Positions 1-10,307 of a stretch of DNA of 35,104 nucleotides are shown here, piece by piece; within the stretch, counting starts at the first letter, position 1; each line of letters opens with the position of its first letter. A model generated the notes under the pieces. The model searched no databases and was not told where the DNA came from. It saw nothing but the letters and a program-made list of their open reading frames with translations. The stretch comes from an uncultured Clostridia bacterium (lineage in GTDB: Bacteria > Bacillota > Clostridia > TANB77 > CAG-508): positions 1-35,104 of the forward strand of contig CANQKB010000004.1 in NCBI GenBank assembly GCA_947624405.1. The letters are read 5' to 3'. The position numbers and the translations under genes are program-made.

Positions 1-510
1 GTTGCACATGTTGCAAAAAAATATTCTTCTACTAATATTGAACAAGATGATTTAATTTCTATTGGTACAATTGGTTTAATCAAAGGAATAAATAGTTTTA
101 ATATGGACAAAAATATTAGGCTTGCTACATATGTTGCCAGATGCATAGAAAATGAAATATTGATGTTTTTAAGAACATCGAAAAAAATAAAAGCTGAAGT
201 CTATTTAAATGAACCTATAGGAAAAGACAAAGATGACAATGAAATTACTCTTTTAGAAATTCTTGAAAATGACGATAGAAGTATTGAAGATGAAATTGAT
301 TTAAAATTGAAAACTAAAAAGCTTTTTGCTAAAATGAAAGAAGTTTTAAAAGAAAGAGAACAAACTATTTTAGAACTACGTTTTGGATTAAAAGGAAAAT
401 CTCCAAAAACTCAAAATGAAATTGCTAAGCAACTTGGAATTAGTAGATCTTATGTATCAAGAATTGAAACAAAAGCTATTAATAAACTTAGTAAAGAGTT
501 TCAAGAATAA
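1..510 (+). CDS. sigK: RNA polymerase sporulation sigma factor, SigK-like (5' truncated by window edge)
   Basis: Frame open from base 1: [33 protein letters not shown]...[18 protein letters not shown]...REQTILELRFGLKG..TQNEIAKQLGISRSYVSRIETKAINKL; sigma-70 regions 2 and 4. SigK versus other sporulation sigma assignment is by resemblance only. Confidence 0.8.
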   Translation, partial: VAHVAKKYSSTNIEQDDLISIGTIGLIKGINSFNMDKNIRLATYVARCIENEILMFLRTSKKIKAEVYLNEPIGKDKDDNEITLLEILENDDRSIEDEIDLKLKTKKLFAKMKEVLKEREQTILELRFGLKGKSPKTQNEIAKQLGISRSYVSRIETKAINKLSKEFQE

Positions 511-517
511 TATTAAT

Positions 518-557
518 AAGCCTGCTAATAGTCAAAGGAACTATTTTTTGCAGGCTA
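518..557. terminator. Hairpin terminator AAGCCTGC...GCAGGCT between convergent genes
   Basis: Inverted repeat AAGCCTGCTAATAGTC / AACTATTTTTTGCAGGCT directly after the sigK stop. Confidence 0.7.
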
Positions 558-560
558 AAA

Positions 561-1790
561 TTATTTCTTTCTTCGTATAATCCAATTTTTCTCACATTTT
601 ATAGGAAGGTGTAATTTCACAAGTTGTCCCTTTCTACCCGGACTAATTGAATCTATTTCTTCATCTGTTTCATAATCCCATAATTTGTCTATTTTAAATT
701 TATACACTTCAATATTTCTTGGTACAATTATTTCAAGTTCATCTCCAACAAATAGCTTATTCTTTATTTCAATTATAGATTTATCTTCAGCATATTCTAC
801 AACTTTTCCTCCAAATTCAAAATTTGGATTATATTGTTTACCCTCAAATTCTTGAAAATCTTTATTATTTCTATCATTGAAATAAAAATCAGTTAAACTT
901 CGTGTCTTAACTTTATCAATTTCTGCAAGATATTTTGTATAGTCGTATGATTCGGGACTATTCATATAATCATCAATAGCATTTCTATATACATTTATAA
1001 CACTAGCTAGATAATATTCAGTTTTAAGTCTTCCTTCTATCTTTAAACTATCAACTCCCATTTGAACAATCTCTGGTATTTCTTTTAAAAGACATAAATC
1101 TTTTGAAGAAAAAATATATGTTCCTTTTTCATCGTATTCAACTGGCATAAGATTTCCAGGATTATTTTTCTCTTCCACATACAAATTGTATGCCCATCTA
1201 CAGCTTTGTGCACAATCTCCTAAATTTGCACTGCGAGATGCCAAAAAATCACTTAGGAAACATCTACCAGAATATCCAAAACATAATGCTCCATGTACGA
1301 AAATTTCCGTTTCTAATTCATCAGGCTTATTTTTTATAATTTCTTTTAATTGTTCTTTATTTAATTCTCTTGCAAAAATAATCCTTTTTGCTCCATTCTT
1401 GTACCAAAAAGAAGCGGAATGAGAACTAACAACATTTGCTTGCGTACTTATATGTATATCAACATCTGGTGCTTCTTCTTTTATAACATCTACAACACCA
1501 CCATCAGAGATAATTATTCCATCTACTTTATTTTTATTCAACATTCTTGCTTGTTTTCTTATATCGTTATAATTTTCATCTAAAGCATATATATTTATTG
1601 CAGCATATACTTTTTTACCAATTTCATGTGCATATTTTATTGTGTTTTCTAAATCTCCATCCTCAACCTCTGCCCTACTCCTAAGAGATAATGAGGCTGT
1701 TCCACAATATACTGCATCTGCTCCATATAGAAAAGCTATTTTTGCTTTTTCAAACGAACCTGCTGGTGCAAGCAATTCTGGCTTTTTCAT
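561..1790 (-). CDS. Peptidase U32 family protein (collagenase-like)
   Basis: MKKPELLAPAGSFEKAKIAFLYGADAVYCG...HGALCFGYSGRCFLSDFLASRSANLGDCAQSCRW...SLKIEGRLKTEYY. Confidence 0.93.
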   Translation of the reverse strand: MKKPELLAPAGSFEKAKIAFLYGADAVYCGTASLSLRSRAEVEDGDLENTIKYAHEIGKKVYAAINIYALDENYNDIRKQARMLNKNKVDGIIISDGGVVDVIKEEAPDVDIHISTQANVVSSHSASFWYKNGAKRIIFARELNKEQLKEIIKNKPDELETEIFVHGALCFGYSGRCFLSDFLASRSANLGDCAQSCRWAYNLYVEEKNNPGNLMPVEYDEKGTYIFSSKDLCLLKEIPEIVQMGVDSLKIEGRLKTEYYLASVINVYRNAIDDYMNSPESYDYTKYLAEIDKVKTRSLTDFYFNDRNNKDFQEFEGKQYNPNFEFGGKVVEYAEDKSIIEIKNKLFVGDELEIIVPRNIEVYKFKIDKLWDYETDEEIDSISPGRKGQLVKLHLPIKCEKNWIIRRKK

Positions 1791-1960
1791 ATTCGCTTAT
1801 CAATCCTTTCTTAAGTTATGTATTTCAACTAAGTTAAATATTATTATATATCAAAAATGCCAGAATTTCAATACATTTTACAAGGTCTTTACAAATTTGT
1901 GAACTTTTGGTAAAATATATATGTATATTTTTTTTGTGTGAAAAGGAATAAAACTAAAAT

Positions 1961-2506
1961 ATGAAGAAAGAAAGCAAATCATTAACTGAATTTCAAAAAA
2001 TGGTTATATTGTTTGTAATATACTCATTTATAGGGTGGATATGTGAAGAGATATTTGCTCTTTTTTACGTTCATGATTTCATAAAGAGAGGATTTTTATT
2101 TGGTCCAATTTGTCCTATATATGGATATGCAGCGATTATTTTAATAGTATTATTTAGTGACTATAAAGATAAACCAATACGACTTTTTCTAATATCTGCA
2201 ATTATATTTAGTGTATTTGAATATGTAGTTGACTTTTTCTTACAAGCTATGTTCGCTTCAAAATGGTGGGATTATACAGGGCAATTTTTGAACTTAAATG
2301 GCAGAATAACCTTTAGTTTTAGCATTATTTGGGGAATTGGTAGTATTATATTTTTAAAATATATACACCCTGTAGTAAAAAAATTAGTAGAAAAAATATT
2401 AAAAAATATTCCTATAAAATTTATTCAAATATTAGCTAATACATTTATTATATTAATATTTATTGATACATTAGCTTCGGCAATACATTACTTAGAAATA
2501 TTTTAA
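1961..2506 (+). CDS. Multipass membrane protein, putative ABC-transporter permease family (PF06541-like)
   Basis: FVIYSFIGWICEEIFALFYVHDFIKRGFLFGPICPIYGYAAI hydrophobic architecture. Confidence 0.7.
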   Translation: MKKESKSLTEFQKMVILFVIYSFIGWICEEIFALFYVHDFIKRGFLFGPICPIYGYAAIILIVLFSDYKDKPIRLFLISAIIFSVFEYVVDFFLQAMFASKWWDYTGQFLNLNGRITFSFSIIWGIGSIIFLKYIHPVVKKLVEKILKNIPIKFIQILANTFIILIFIDTLASAIHYLEIF

Positions 2507-2544
2507 AAAAAAAGCAAGGAAGTTTAATATTTCTTGCTTTTTAT
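2505..2544. terminator. Hairpin terminator AAAAAGCAAGGAA...TTTCTTGCTTTTT
   Basis: Inverted repeat followed by T-run just after the 1961..2506 stop. Confidence 0.8.
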
Positions 2545-2596
2545 ATATATAACTGCCATATCGTTTAAAAAATCGGTAAAAATCCATTTAATTTTT

Positions 2597-3188
2597 CTAA
2601 TACAAGCATTTACTTATGCAAAGTCCATCTCCTACTTCTAATATTTTACTTTCTAATCTTGGGTTTTCTAAAGCTATTTTTATGTATTCTCTAAGGTTTC
2701 TAACGGCTGTCCTTTGCTTATGTTTATTGTAATCACTCATTACATAGCCTTTATACAAAACATTATCTGCAATAATTAAAGTTCCTGCTTTAGACATTCT
2801 AAGTGCTTCATTTAAGAAAAATGGATACTTTCCTTTTGCAGCATCAATAAAAATCATATCATATGTATTGCTAAATTTAGGTAGAATCTCTACTGCATCA
2901 CCAACAAATACAGTGATTCTTTCACCTAAACTTAACTTTTTTATATTTTCTATAGCAGTTTTAGCTCTTTCTTCATCTCTTTCTATTGTATCAATTTTCC
3001 CATTTTCACTTAAGAAATTAGAAAAGCATATTGCAGAATATCCGTACAGCTGTGCCGATTTCTAATATGCTTTCTAATTTTTTATTTTCAAAAATACGCT
3101 TCAATGTTTCTAATGTATCATCAAGAATAATAGGGATATGATCATCTAAAGCTTTCTGCTTTATTTCTTGAAAAATTGCTTCATTCAT
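2597..3188 (-). CDS. O-methyltransferase (YrrM/class I SAM family), requires +1 frameshift at CGG 3044..3042
   Basis: Frame 1 MNEAIFQEIKQKALDDHIPIILDDTLETLKRIFENKKLESILEIGTAV, then skip C, then GYSAICFSNFLSENGKIDTIERDEERA...MIFIDAAKGKYPFFLNEALRMSKAGTLIIADNVL. The join recreates the SAM motif EIGTAxGYSA. Confidence 0.9.
3042..3044 (-). other. +1 frameshift site GTA-C-GGA (in-frame CGG)
   Basis: ...GGC ACA GCT GTA (C) GGA TAT TCT GCA...; zero frame reaches TAA 8 codons after CGG. Confidence 0.9.
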
Positions 3189-3194
3189 TTAAAA

Positions 3195-5018
3195 TTACCC
3201 CTTATTCGAACTTCTATTAGCTCTTTCACGTTCTTTACTATCCAAAATTTTCTTTCTTAAACGAATATTTTGAGGTGTAACCTCAACAAGTTCATCATCT
3301 TGTATAAATTCAATAGCCTTTTCTAGTGACATTTGAATAGGTGGAACTAAATGAAGTGCATCATCTGAACCAGAAGCTCTTGTGTTTGTTAGATGCTTTT
3401 CTTTACATACATTAATTGCTAGGTCTTCTCCTCTTGAATTTAATCCTACAATCATACCTTCATATACTTCTGTACCAGGTCCAATGAATAATTCTCCTTT
3501 ATCTTGAGCATTAAATAATCCATAAGTAACAGCTTTTCCTGCTTCAAAAGCAACAATAGTTCCTCTACTTCTTGCTGTTATGTCGCCTTTATACGTATCA
3601 TAACTATCAAAAATGTGATTCATTACTCCATTACCTTTTGTATCAGTCATAAACTCTGAACGATAGCCAATCAACCCTCTAGCAGGTATTTTAAATTCAA
3701 TTTTTGTATGTCCTTCTTCAGCTGGCTCCATATTTATCATTTCTGCTTTTCTTTTTCCAAGTTTTTCAATTACATTACCAACAAATTCATCAGGTACGTT
3801 TACAACTAATCTTTCGATAGGTTCACATTTTACTCCATTTATCTCTTTTATGATAACTTTAGGACGTGAAACTAAAAGCTCAAAACCTTCTCTTCTCATT
3901 GTTTCTATTAATACAGAAAGGTGAAGTTCTCCACGACCTGCAACTTCAAAAGAATCAGGTGTAGATGTTTCTGAAACTCTTAAGCTTACATTTCTTTCAA
4001 GCTCTTTAAACAATCTATCTCTTATATGTCTTGATGTTACAAATTCTCCTTCTCTTCCTGCAAACGGACCATTGTTTACACTAAATGTCATTGTAACAGT
4101 AGGTTCATCTATATCAACAAACTCAATTTTTTCAACACATTCTGGATCACAAATTGTTTCACCAATATTAATATCTGCAATTCCTGAAAATTCTATAATA
4201 TCTCCAGCTTTCGCTTCTTCAACTTCTCTTTTTTCTAACCCAACATGAGTATATACTTTTGCAATCTTTCCATTTGCTGTTTTTCCATCTTTTTTACAAA
4301 CAGTAACTGGCATTCCTGCTTTTATAACTCCTCTTTCTACTCTTCCAACAGCAATTCTTCCAACATAATCATCATAATCAATATTTGAAACTAACATTTG
4401 TGCCTTTCCATCTTCATCACAATTAGGAGGATTTATATTATCTACTATTGTCTTAAATAGTAAATCCATATTTCCATCTTTATCATTCATATTTAGTTTC
4501 GCAATACCAAGTTTGGCAGATGTATATACAACTGGAAATTCCAATTGTTCATCATTAGCATCTAGTTCTATAAATAACTCTAATACTTCGTCAACCACTT
4601 TTGCAGGATTAGAACCTGGTCTATCTATTTTATTAATTACAACAATTGGCTTTAAATTTAATGCTAAAGATTTCTTTAAAACTTCTCTTGTTTGAGGCAT
4701 TGTTCCTTCAAATGCATCTACTAAAAGCAAAACTCCATCTACTGTTTTTAAAACTCTTTCTACTTCGCCACCAAAATCAGCATGTCCTGGTGTATCTACT
4801 ATATTAATTTTTATACCATTATACATTACAGACGTATTTTTAGAAAGAATAGTTATACCTCTTTCCTTTTCTAGGTCATTTGAATCCATAACTCTTTCTT
4901 GAACTTGCTCATTATCTCTAAATACATGACTTTGTTTTAAAAGTTCGTCTACAAGTGTAGTTTTTCCATGATCTACGTGTGCGATTATTGCAATATTTCT
5001 AATATTTTTGTTATTCAT
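3195..5018 (-). CDS. typA: Ribosome-associated GTPase TypA/BipA
   Basis: [22 protein letters not shown]...[12 protein letters not shown]...[17 protein letters not shown], full length 607 aa. Confidence 0.97.
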   Translation of the reverse strand: MNNKNIRNIAIIAHVDHGKTTLVDELLKQSHVFRDNEQVQERVMDSNDLEKERGITILSKNTSVMYNGIKINIVDTPGHADFGGEVERVLKTVDGVLLLVDAFEGTMPQTREVLKKSLALNLKPIVVINKIDRPGSNPAKVVDEVLELFIELDANDEQLEFPVVYTSAKLGIAKLNMNDKDGNMDLLFKTIVDNINPPNCDEDGKAQMLVSNIDYDDYVGRIAVGRVERGVIKAGMPVTVCKKDGKTANGKIAKVYTHVGLEKREVEEAKAGDIIEFSGIADINIGETICDPECVEKIEFVDIDEPTVTMTFSVNNGPFAGREGEFVTSRHIRDRLFKELERNVSLRVSETSTPDSFEVAGRGELHLSVLIETMRREGFELLVSRPKVIIKEINGVKCEPIERLVVNVPDEFVGNVIEKLGKRKAEMINMEPAEEGHTKIEFKIPARGLIGYRSEFMTDTKGNGVMNHIFDSYDTYKGDITARSRGTIVAFEAGKAVTYGLFNAQDKGELFIGPGTEVYEGMIVGLNSRGEDLAINVCKEKHLTNTRASGSDDALHLVPPIQMSLEKAIEFIQDDELVEVTPQNIRLRKKILDSKERERANRSSNKG

Positions 5019-5060
5019 AATCTTTCTCCTCTTTATTTCAAACTAATATATTATTATACA

Positions 5061-5657
5061 CTAAATTTCGGTATTTGTCAATCTAATCATTTCCTCCATA
5101 AGCTCTTTACTTAAATTATCCAAAGTTTTTTTATCGCTTCTTTTATCTTTATATTCATTCAAATCTATTGGTTTACCAATATTAATTACTACTTTAGAAA
5201 AAGGTCTATAATTTTTCTTTGCATTTATCCCCATAGGAATTATTGGAACTCCTGACATAAGACTTATTAAAACAGCTCCATTTTGTATTTTTCCATTCTT
5301 TTTTATTCCATTTCTTGTTCCCTCTGGGAATATTAAAACAATATGATTTTCTTTCAAAATCTTTGTTGTATTTTTCAATAAACCTACATCTTGTTTTCCC
5401 CTCTTTACAGGAAGAGCATGTACTTTTACTGCAAGCCACTTTATAAAACCATTAACAAACATTTCTTCCTTAGCAAGAAAATATACATCATTTCTTTTTA
5501 AGATTCCTGCAAGTAATGGTGGATCCCAATTGCTTGTATGATTTGGGCATAAGATATAAGCCTTATCCTTCTCTATGTACTCTTTACCTATTATTTTTAT
5601 TCTATATAGAAATCGTGTGGTTATAATAAGAAAAAACTTAATTATTGCTCTGACCAT
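5061..5657 (-). CDS. plsC: 1-acyl-sn-glycerol-3-phosphate acyltransferase
   Basis: CPNHTSNWDPPLLA (NHxxxxD) and FPEGTRNG motifs. Confidence 0.93.
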   Translation of the reverse strand: MVRAIIKFFLIITTRFLYRIKIIGKEYIEKDKAYILCPNHTSNWDPPLLAGILKRNDVYFLAKEEMFVNGFIKWLAVKVHALPVKRGKQDVGLLKNTTKILKENHIVLIFPEGTRNGIKKNGKIQNGAVLISLMSGVPIIPMGINAKKNYRPFSKVVINIGKPIDLNEYKDKRSDKKTLDNLSKELMEEMIRLTNTEI

Positions 5658-5731
5658 AAATTACATTCACTCCATTCATTTGTAGTTACAATTCACAATC
5701 GATTTTCGCTAAGATACCTGAGGAAATGATT

Positions 5732-6418
5732 TTAACAAACATTACTGCAATTATTTCTTTTATTTTGTATAATCTCTTCAATTTTAGATATAACTTCATC
5801 TATTGACATATTAGTTGTATCAACTAAAATAGCATCATCTGCTTTAACAAAAGGAGCAATTTTTCTTTCAGTTTCTAGCTTATGCCTTTCTTTTATTGAA
5901 GAAAGTACTTCTTCATAACTTTCTTCAATACCTTTTTTTAAATTCTGTTTGTACCTTCTATTTGCTCTTTCTTCAACAGAGCAATCTAAAAAAATCTTAA
6001 CATCAGCGTTAGGAAATACAACTGTTCCAATGTCTCGTCCTTCCATAATCACATTATTTTCTTCTCCCATTTTTCTTTGTATAGGAGTCAATTTATCCCT
6101 TACACATTTTATTGCAGCAAACTTTGCAACAAGTGCATCAACTTCTGGTGTTCTTATTTCTTTAGACACATCTTTTCCATTTAAGAAAACTTTTTGAATA
6201 CATGATTTATTTTCTAAATTTATTTCAATATCATTTAAAACTTCTTGGATTTTATCAATTTGAGAAGGCAATATTCCTTTTTGCATACATGCAAGTGTAA
6301 CACATCTATACATACTTCCAGTATCAATATTTATCAAATTTAATTTCTTAGCAATTTCCTTAGTTACAGTTCCCTTTCCCGTTCCTGCAGGTCCATCTAT
6401 TGCTACAATAAACGACAT
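5732..6418 (-). CDS. cmk: Cytidylate kinase
   Basis: IVAIDGPAGTGKGTVTKEIAKKL...DTGSMYR...EGRDIGTVVFP. Confidence 0.96.
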   Translation of the reverse strand: MSFIVAIDGPAGTGKGTVTKEIAKKLNLINIDTGSMYRCVTLACMQKGILPSQIDKIQEVLNDIEINLENKSCIQKVFLNGKDVSKEIRTPEVDALVAKFAAIKCVRDKLTPIQRKMGEENNVIMEGRDIGTVVFPNADVKIFLDCSVEERANRRYKQNLKKGIEESYEEVLSSIKERHKLETERKIAPFVKADDAILVDTTNMSIDEVISKIEEIIQNKRNNCSNVC

Positions 6419-6421
6419 ATA

Positions 6422-7265
6422 TTATTCTTCCTTTCCCTCAGGAATATGTATTCCTCTAGCAAAAATTTCTAAATTTTGAATATTCATTGCAGTTAAATTT
6501 TCTATTTCTTTTATACATTTAGTTTTAAACGCAGATAAAGCCTCCATTATATTATATCCGTATTCAACTGTTACTTCTATATATAAACTTGGACCTTCTT
6601 CGTATTTTTGGATACGAAGCTTTCCAATACGGTATATAGCTGGAGTTTTATATGCAATATATTCTATAATTTGTCTAAAAACAGAATCTGAAATTGTAAA
6701 ATTGCCCATATAACTAAATGTTGGACGTATAATCGATTTTTCAGAAAGATATGGTGCCTTACCTAATCCTTTTGATTTGAAAATTTGAAGCGGATCTAAG
6801 ATATACCCTGAAAAATCTTTTTTTATTTCAAATGTAGGCACTGGTATAACATGCTTTCCTTCTGTTACACGTATTCTTCTTGCTGTTGCCATTTCTTCTT
6901 CTGTTGCAATATCTTCAATTCTAATAATCTTACTTATTTTTGGAAGTTCGAGATTCTCTGCGATTTTTTGTACCATACTATCTGATGTACCAAGTATCAT
7001 AATACGATCAGGTTTAAATTTTTTTATTGCATCTTGTATCTCTTTCTTTTCCTCTGGCTTTTGAAAAAGAGCATGTTTTACAGTTTCTATCTTTGTTGGA
7101 GCCTTTTTAGCTGATGAACCTGCAATTACTTCATTTCCTTTAATGAAAAGTCCATCGTCTATAATATAATTTATATTATTTTCACTAGCCACTAATCCGT
7201 GCTCTATAACTTTTTCCAGTTCCTGAAGGTCCAACAAATGCATAAACAGTAATTTTATTAAACAT
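6422..7265 (-). CDS. P-loop NTPase-like protein with Asp23/Gls24-like C-terminal region, requires +1 frameshift at CGG 7199..7197
   Basis: GGAGG Shine-Dalgarno upstream of ATG 7265: MFNKITVYAFVGPSGTGKSYRA, then skip C, then GLVASENNINYIIDDGLFIKGNEVIAGSSAKKAPTK... The ORF-track start at 7243 is out of frame with the RBS/P-loop. Confidence 0.87.
7197..7199 (-). other. +1 frameshift site GCA-C-GGA (in-frame CGG)
   Basis: AGT TAT AGA GCA (C) GGA TTA GTG GCT; zero frame: CGG ATT AGT GGC TAG. Confidence 0.87.
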
Positions 7266-7294
7266 ACTCTTTTCCTCCATATCTCGTGTATAAA

Positions 7295-8797
7295 TTAATA
7301 TTTTTCTATTAACATTATATTATATATGTAATCATGATATGCAGTATATATTTCTTTCGACTCATATACAGTAATAATATTATTCTTTGGTATATTCTCA
7401 AATAATCCCATATTCTCTGAATCGATTAGCCAAATTCTTCCTGTATAATTATCTAAGAAACTATAATCATATACTGTTTCCATACCTGGTCCATATGCTT
7501 GATATGCAACATCTATATCCCAATGATCAAAATTTAAGAAATATTGTTTATTGTCAGGGAACAACGCACATACTACTCCACCATTTCCTATATTTGAGTA
7601 TACTATTATATCATCTTCCTTAACGTAATCTTTCATATAATTATATACTTCATCATTTGATGAACTCAAGTTTATATTCATATTTTGTACATTAGCAATA
7701 CATGAAAGTATTAATATCACGCCGAAGATTATAAGAATATTGCTCTTCTTTGTATCCTGTGCAAGTAAGAAACTTACTCCAAATATCCATAACCCTGTCA
7801 AAATAAATAAATATCTTGAAAATAGTATTGGTTGCCAAATAATTAATGAAAGCAAGCACATTAGCAAAACAACACCAATATATACTGCGAAGCTAAATAT
7901 AGCAGGCTTTACATCTGTTCCATTACTTCTCCCTTTGCGTATTTTGAAATACAAATAAACATATAAAATTAATGATACAAGCAAAGCTATTATTGTATGT
8001 AAATTCATTGCAAAGTGATTATCTAATTGGCGTCTTAATTGGAAACTCAAAACTTCAACAGGTGTTTGAACTATTCCCATTGCAATCCAGAACCCACCTT
8101 GTACATGATGTATCTGACTAAATAGATATCCAAGCCATGGAATATACAATACAATTTGTACAACTGCAAGAATCAAGAATTCAATAAATGATTTTTTAGC
8201 TTTACTCTTATTCTTTATAACATAAACTAATAATAATAAATTAATTAAAGCAACTGTCACTAAAGCATAATAGTGTGTATAGCATGATAAAATACTAAAT
8301 ATACCAAAGATTATAAGATTCTTTAAGTTTTTACTTGATTTACCTTCTTTAATATTTTTATAAAATCTATAAGCATAAAGTGCCGTTATTGTTACAAATA
8401 AGCAAGCCCAACTATACATTCTAATTTCTTGTGCATACGATGTGATTACTGGTAAAAAGAAAACTAAGAATGAAAAATACAATCCTGTTTTTTCACCAAA
8501 ATCTTTCCTTATATGAGTATATCCTAATATTCCTAGTATAACTACTGCTAGTACAGAAAACAATCTAAACATTAGAATGTTATTTCCAAATATTAGATAT
8601 ACAATATGTATCAACCAATAATATACTGGTGGATGTACATCTCCCCCTGTAATTGTCCATATTTCAGAAAAGCTATGCTTTGCCATTGCAACCGAATAAC
8701 TTTCATCAAACCATAGTGAAGTGTGAAATGCACTTAAACTTATAAAAATAATTCCAAGAACTATTAATACAATATGTGCAACATTTGATTTTTTCAT
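7295..8797 (-). CDS. GT39/ArnT-like membrane glycosyltransferase
   Basis: SLWFDESYSVAMAKHSFSEIWTITGGDVHPPVYYWLIHIVYLIFG; multiple TM segments. Confidence 0.82.
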   Translation of the reverse strand: MKKSNVAHIVLIVLGIIFISLSAFHTSLWFDESYSVAMAKHSFSEIWTITGGDVHPPVYYWLIHIVYLIFGNNILMFRLFSVLAVVILGILGYTHIRKDFGEKTGLYFSFLVFFLPVITSYAQEIRMYSWACLFVTITALYAYRFYKNIKEGKSSKNLKNLIIFGIFSILSCYTHYYALVTVALINLLLLVYVIKNKSKAKKSFIEFLILAVVQIVLYIPWLGYLFSQIHHVQGGFWIAMGIVQTPVEVLSFQLRRQLDNHFAMNLHTIIALLVSLILYVYLYFKIRKGRSNGTDVKPAIFSFAVYIGVVLLMCLLSLIIWQPILFSRYLFILTGLWIFGVSFLLAQDTKKSNILIIFGVILILSCIANVQNMNINLSSSNDEVYNYMKDYVKEDDIIVYSNIGNGGVVCALFPDNKQYFLNFDHWDIDVAYQAYGPGMETVYDYSFLDNYTGRIWLIDSENMGLFENIPKNNIITVYESKEIYTAYHDYIYNIMLIEKY

Positions 8798-8851
8798 ATA
8801 ATCCTCCTTCTATCATAAAAACTATGAAAGCTTAACAATAAAAAATTAATA

Positions 8852-8881
8852 TAGCGTGTAAACTTTATCATTTACACGCTA
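8852..8881. terminator. Hairpin TAGCGTGTAAA...TTTACACGCTA
   Basis: Perfect 11-bp inverted repeat between glycosyltransferase genes. Confidence 0.65.
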
Positions 8882-8895
8882 CCTTAAATAATATT

Positions 8896-10125
8896 TTATA
8901 TTACCTCATTTATCTTTATATCTCTAACGTGTTCTATCTTTTCCCAATTTGTTTCTCTCTTGAACAAGCATTTAAAGTTTATTGCAATCCAACTTCCTAA
9001 GAATAATGGATAGAATATCAATCCCTTAATCATTGGACGAATTGGTCTTTTATCTAGTTTCATAATTAGGACTCCCGTTAGTATTGGTAAAATAAATGTG
9101 GGAATAAGATATCTAATATAACTTTGTATAAGGTCTAATTTTGTTATTGAATCTCCTATATATAATGTTGCATTTATTACAAGTAATAATATTGTAATAA
9201 CAAACATTGGAATACTTCCAAATATATATAGCAATCCATCAAAAGTTACTAAATTCTTTTTCTCTTTTACTGCACAAGCAAGTTTTTTGGTATATCTTTC
9301 CATACATTGAATATGACCAACTGTCCATCTAGAACGTTGTGACCAACTTTGCTTAAATCCAACTGGTTGTTCATCATATACTATTGCATCTGTTGCCCAG
9401 CCAAGTTTTCTTCCTGCAATTATTCTTTGAAGTGAAAACTCTATGTCTTCTGTTAAAGTATAAGTTTCCCAACCATTAGGTTTAATAACATCGAATTTAA
9501 CCATAAAGCCTGTTCCATTTATTAATGGAGACAACCCTAAATTGTATCTAGCTAAATGATAAAATCTATTCATCATCCAATAAAAAATTGCGTATCCAGA
9601 AGCAATCCAACTATCTGCAGGATTTTTAATGTCTCTATATCCTTGAACAACTTCTTCTCCTTGGCATAATTTTTTATTCATATTTTTTATAAAATTTTTA
9701 TCAACTATATTATCAGCATCAAATACACAGAAAGCATCATAATCTGCATTTTCTTCTATCTTTTTAGATAAAAACCATTGAAGTGCATGCCCTTTTGTAC
9801 GTCCTTCTATCGAATTTCTTTCAAGAACTAATGCTCCTGCTTTTTCTGCAATTTCTTTTGTATTATCAGTACAATTATCTGCAATTACATAAATATCTAA
9901 CAAATCCTTAGGATAATCTTGATTTTTTAAACTTTCTATCAAATTTCCTACAACCGATTCCTCATTATGAGCAGGAATGATTGCCATAAACTTATGATTT
10001 TTTTTAGTAATTAATGGCTTATCTTTTAATTTTACAAACGAACATATACTAATGAGCAATTGATATAACCAAAATATTGTTATTACCCAAATTATTGCTT
10101 GTTGTAATATATTCAAATATTCCAT
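8896..10125 (-). CDS. Family 2 glycosyltransferase (processive/membrane type)
   Basis: FMAIIPAHNEESVVGNLIESLKNQDYP...FCVFDADNIVD...TLTEDIEFSLQRI...QRSRWTVGH. Confidence 0.92.
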   Translation of the reverse strand: MEYLNILQQAIIWVITIFWLYQLLISICSFVKLKDKPLITKKNHKFMAIIPAHNEESVVGNLIESLKNQDYPKDLLDIYVIADNCTDNTKEIAEKAGALVLERNSIEGRTKGHALQWFLSKKIEENADYDAFCVFDADNIVDKNFIKNMNKKLCQGEEVVQGYRDIKNPADSWIASGYAIFYWMMNRFYHLARYNLGLSPLINGTGFMVKFDVIKPNGWETYTLTEDIEFSLQRIIAGRKLGWATDAIVYDEQPVGFKQSWSQRSRWTVGHIQCMERYTKKLACAVKEKKNLVTFDGLLYIFGSIPMFVITILLLVINATLYIGDSITKLDLIQSYIRYLIPTFILPILTGVLIMKLDKRPIRPMIKGLIFYPLFLGSWIAINFKCLFKRETNWEKIEHVRDIKINEVI

Positions 10126-10307
10126 TTTTTACCCCTTTCTTATTGTATCTTCAAAGACTTATAGCCCTAGTGGTTTATTGGCATTTCGCCCCACGTTTTT
10201 TATTATACTATATTTTTACAAAAAAAGCAATTATTTCCTAAAAATTTATTAAATCTTTAATATTTAGAAGTTAGTGTATTAGATTTGTAACCTCTCACTT
10301 CTAACCT

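Noticed and set aside
1186-1422. Antisense ORFs in the track opposite conserved genes (e.g. 1186..1422, 10440..10745, 16402..16848)
   Set aside because: Low-complexity products in AT-rich DNA opposite well-supported genes; no RBS or family support.
2574-2580. Intergenic ATCGGTAAA near 2574 as another frameshift site
   Set aside because: Lies outside any supported coding region, between the terminator and the methyltransferase stop.
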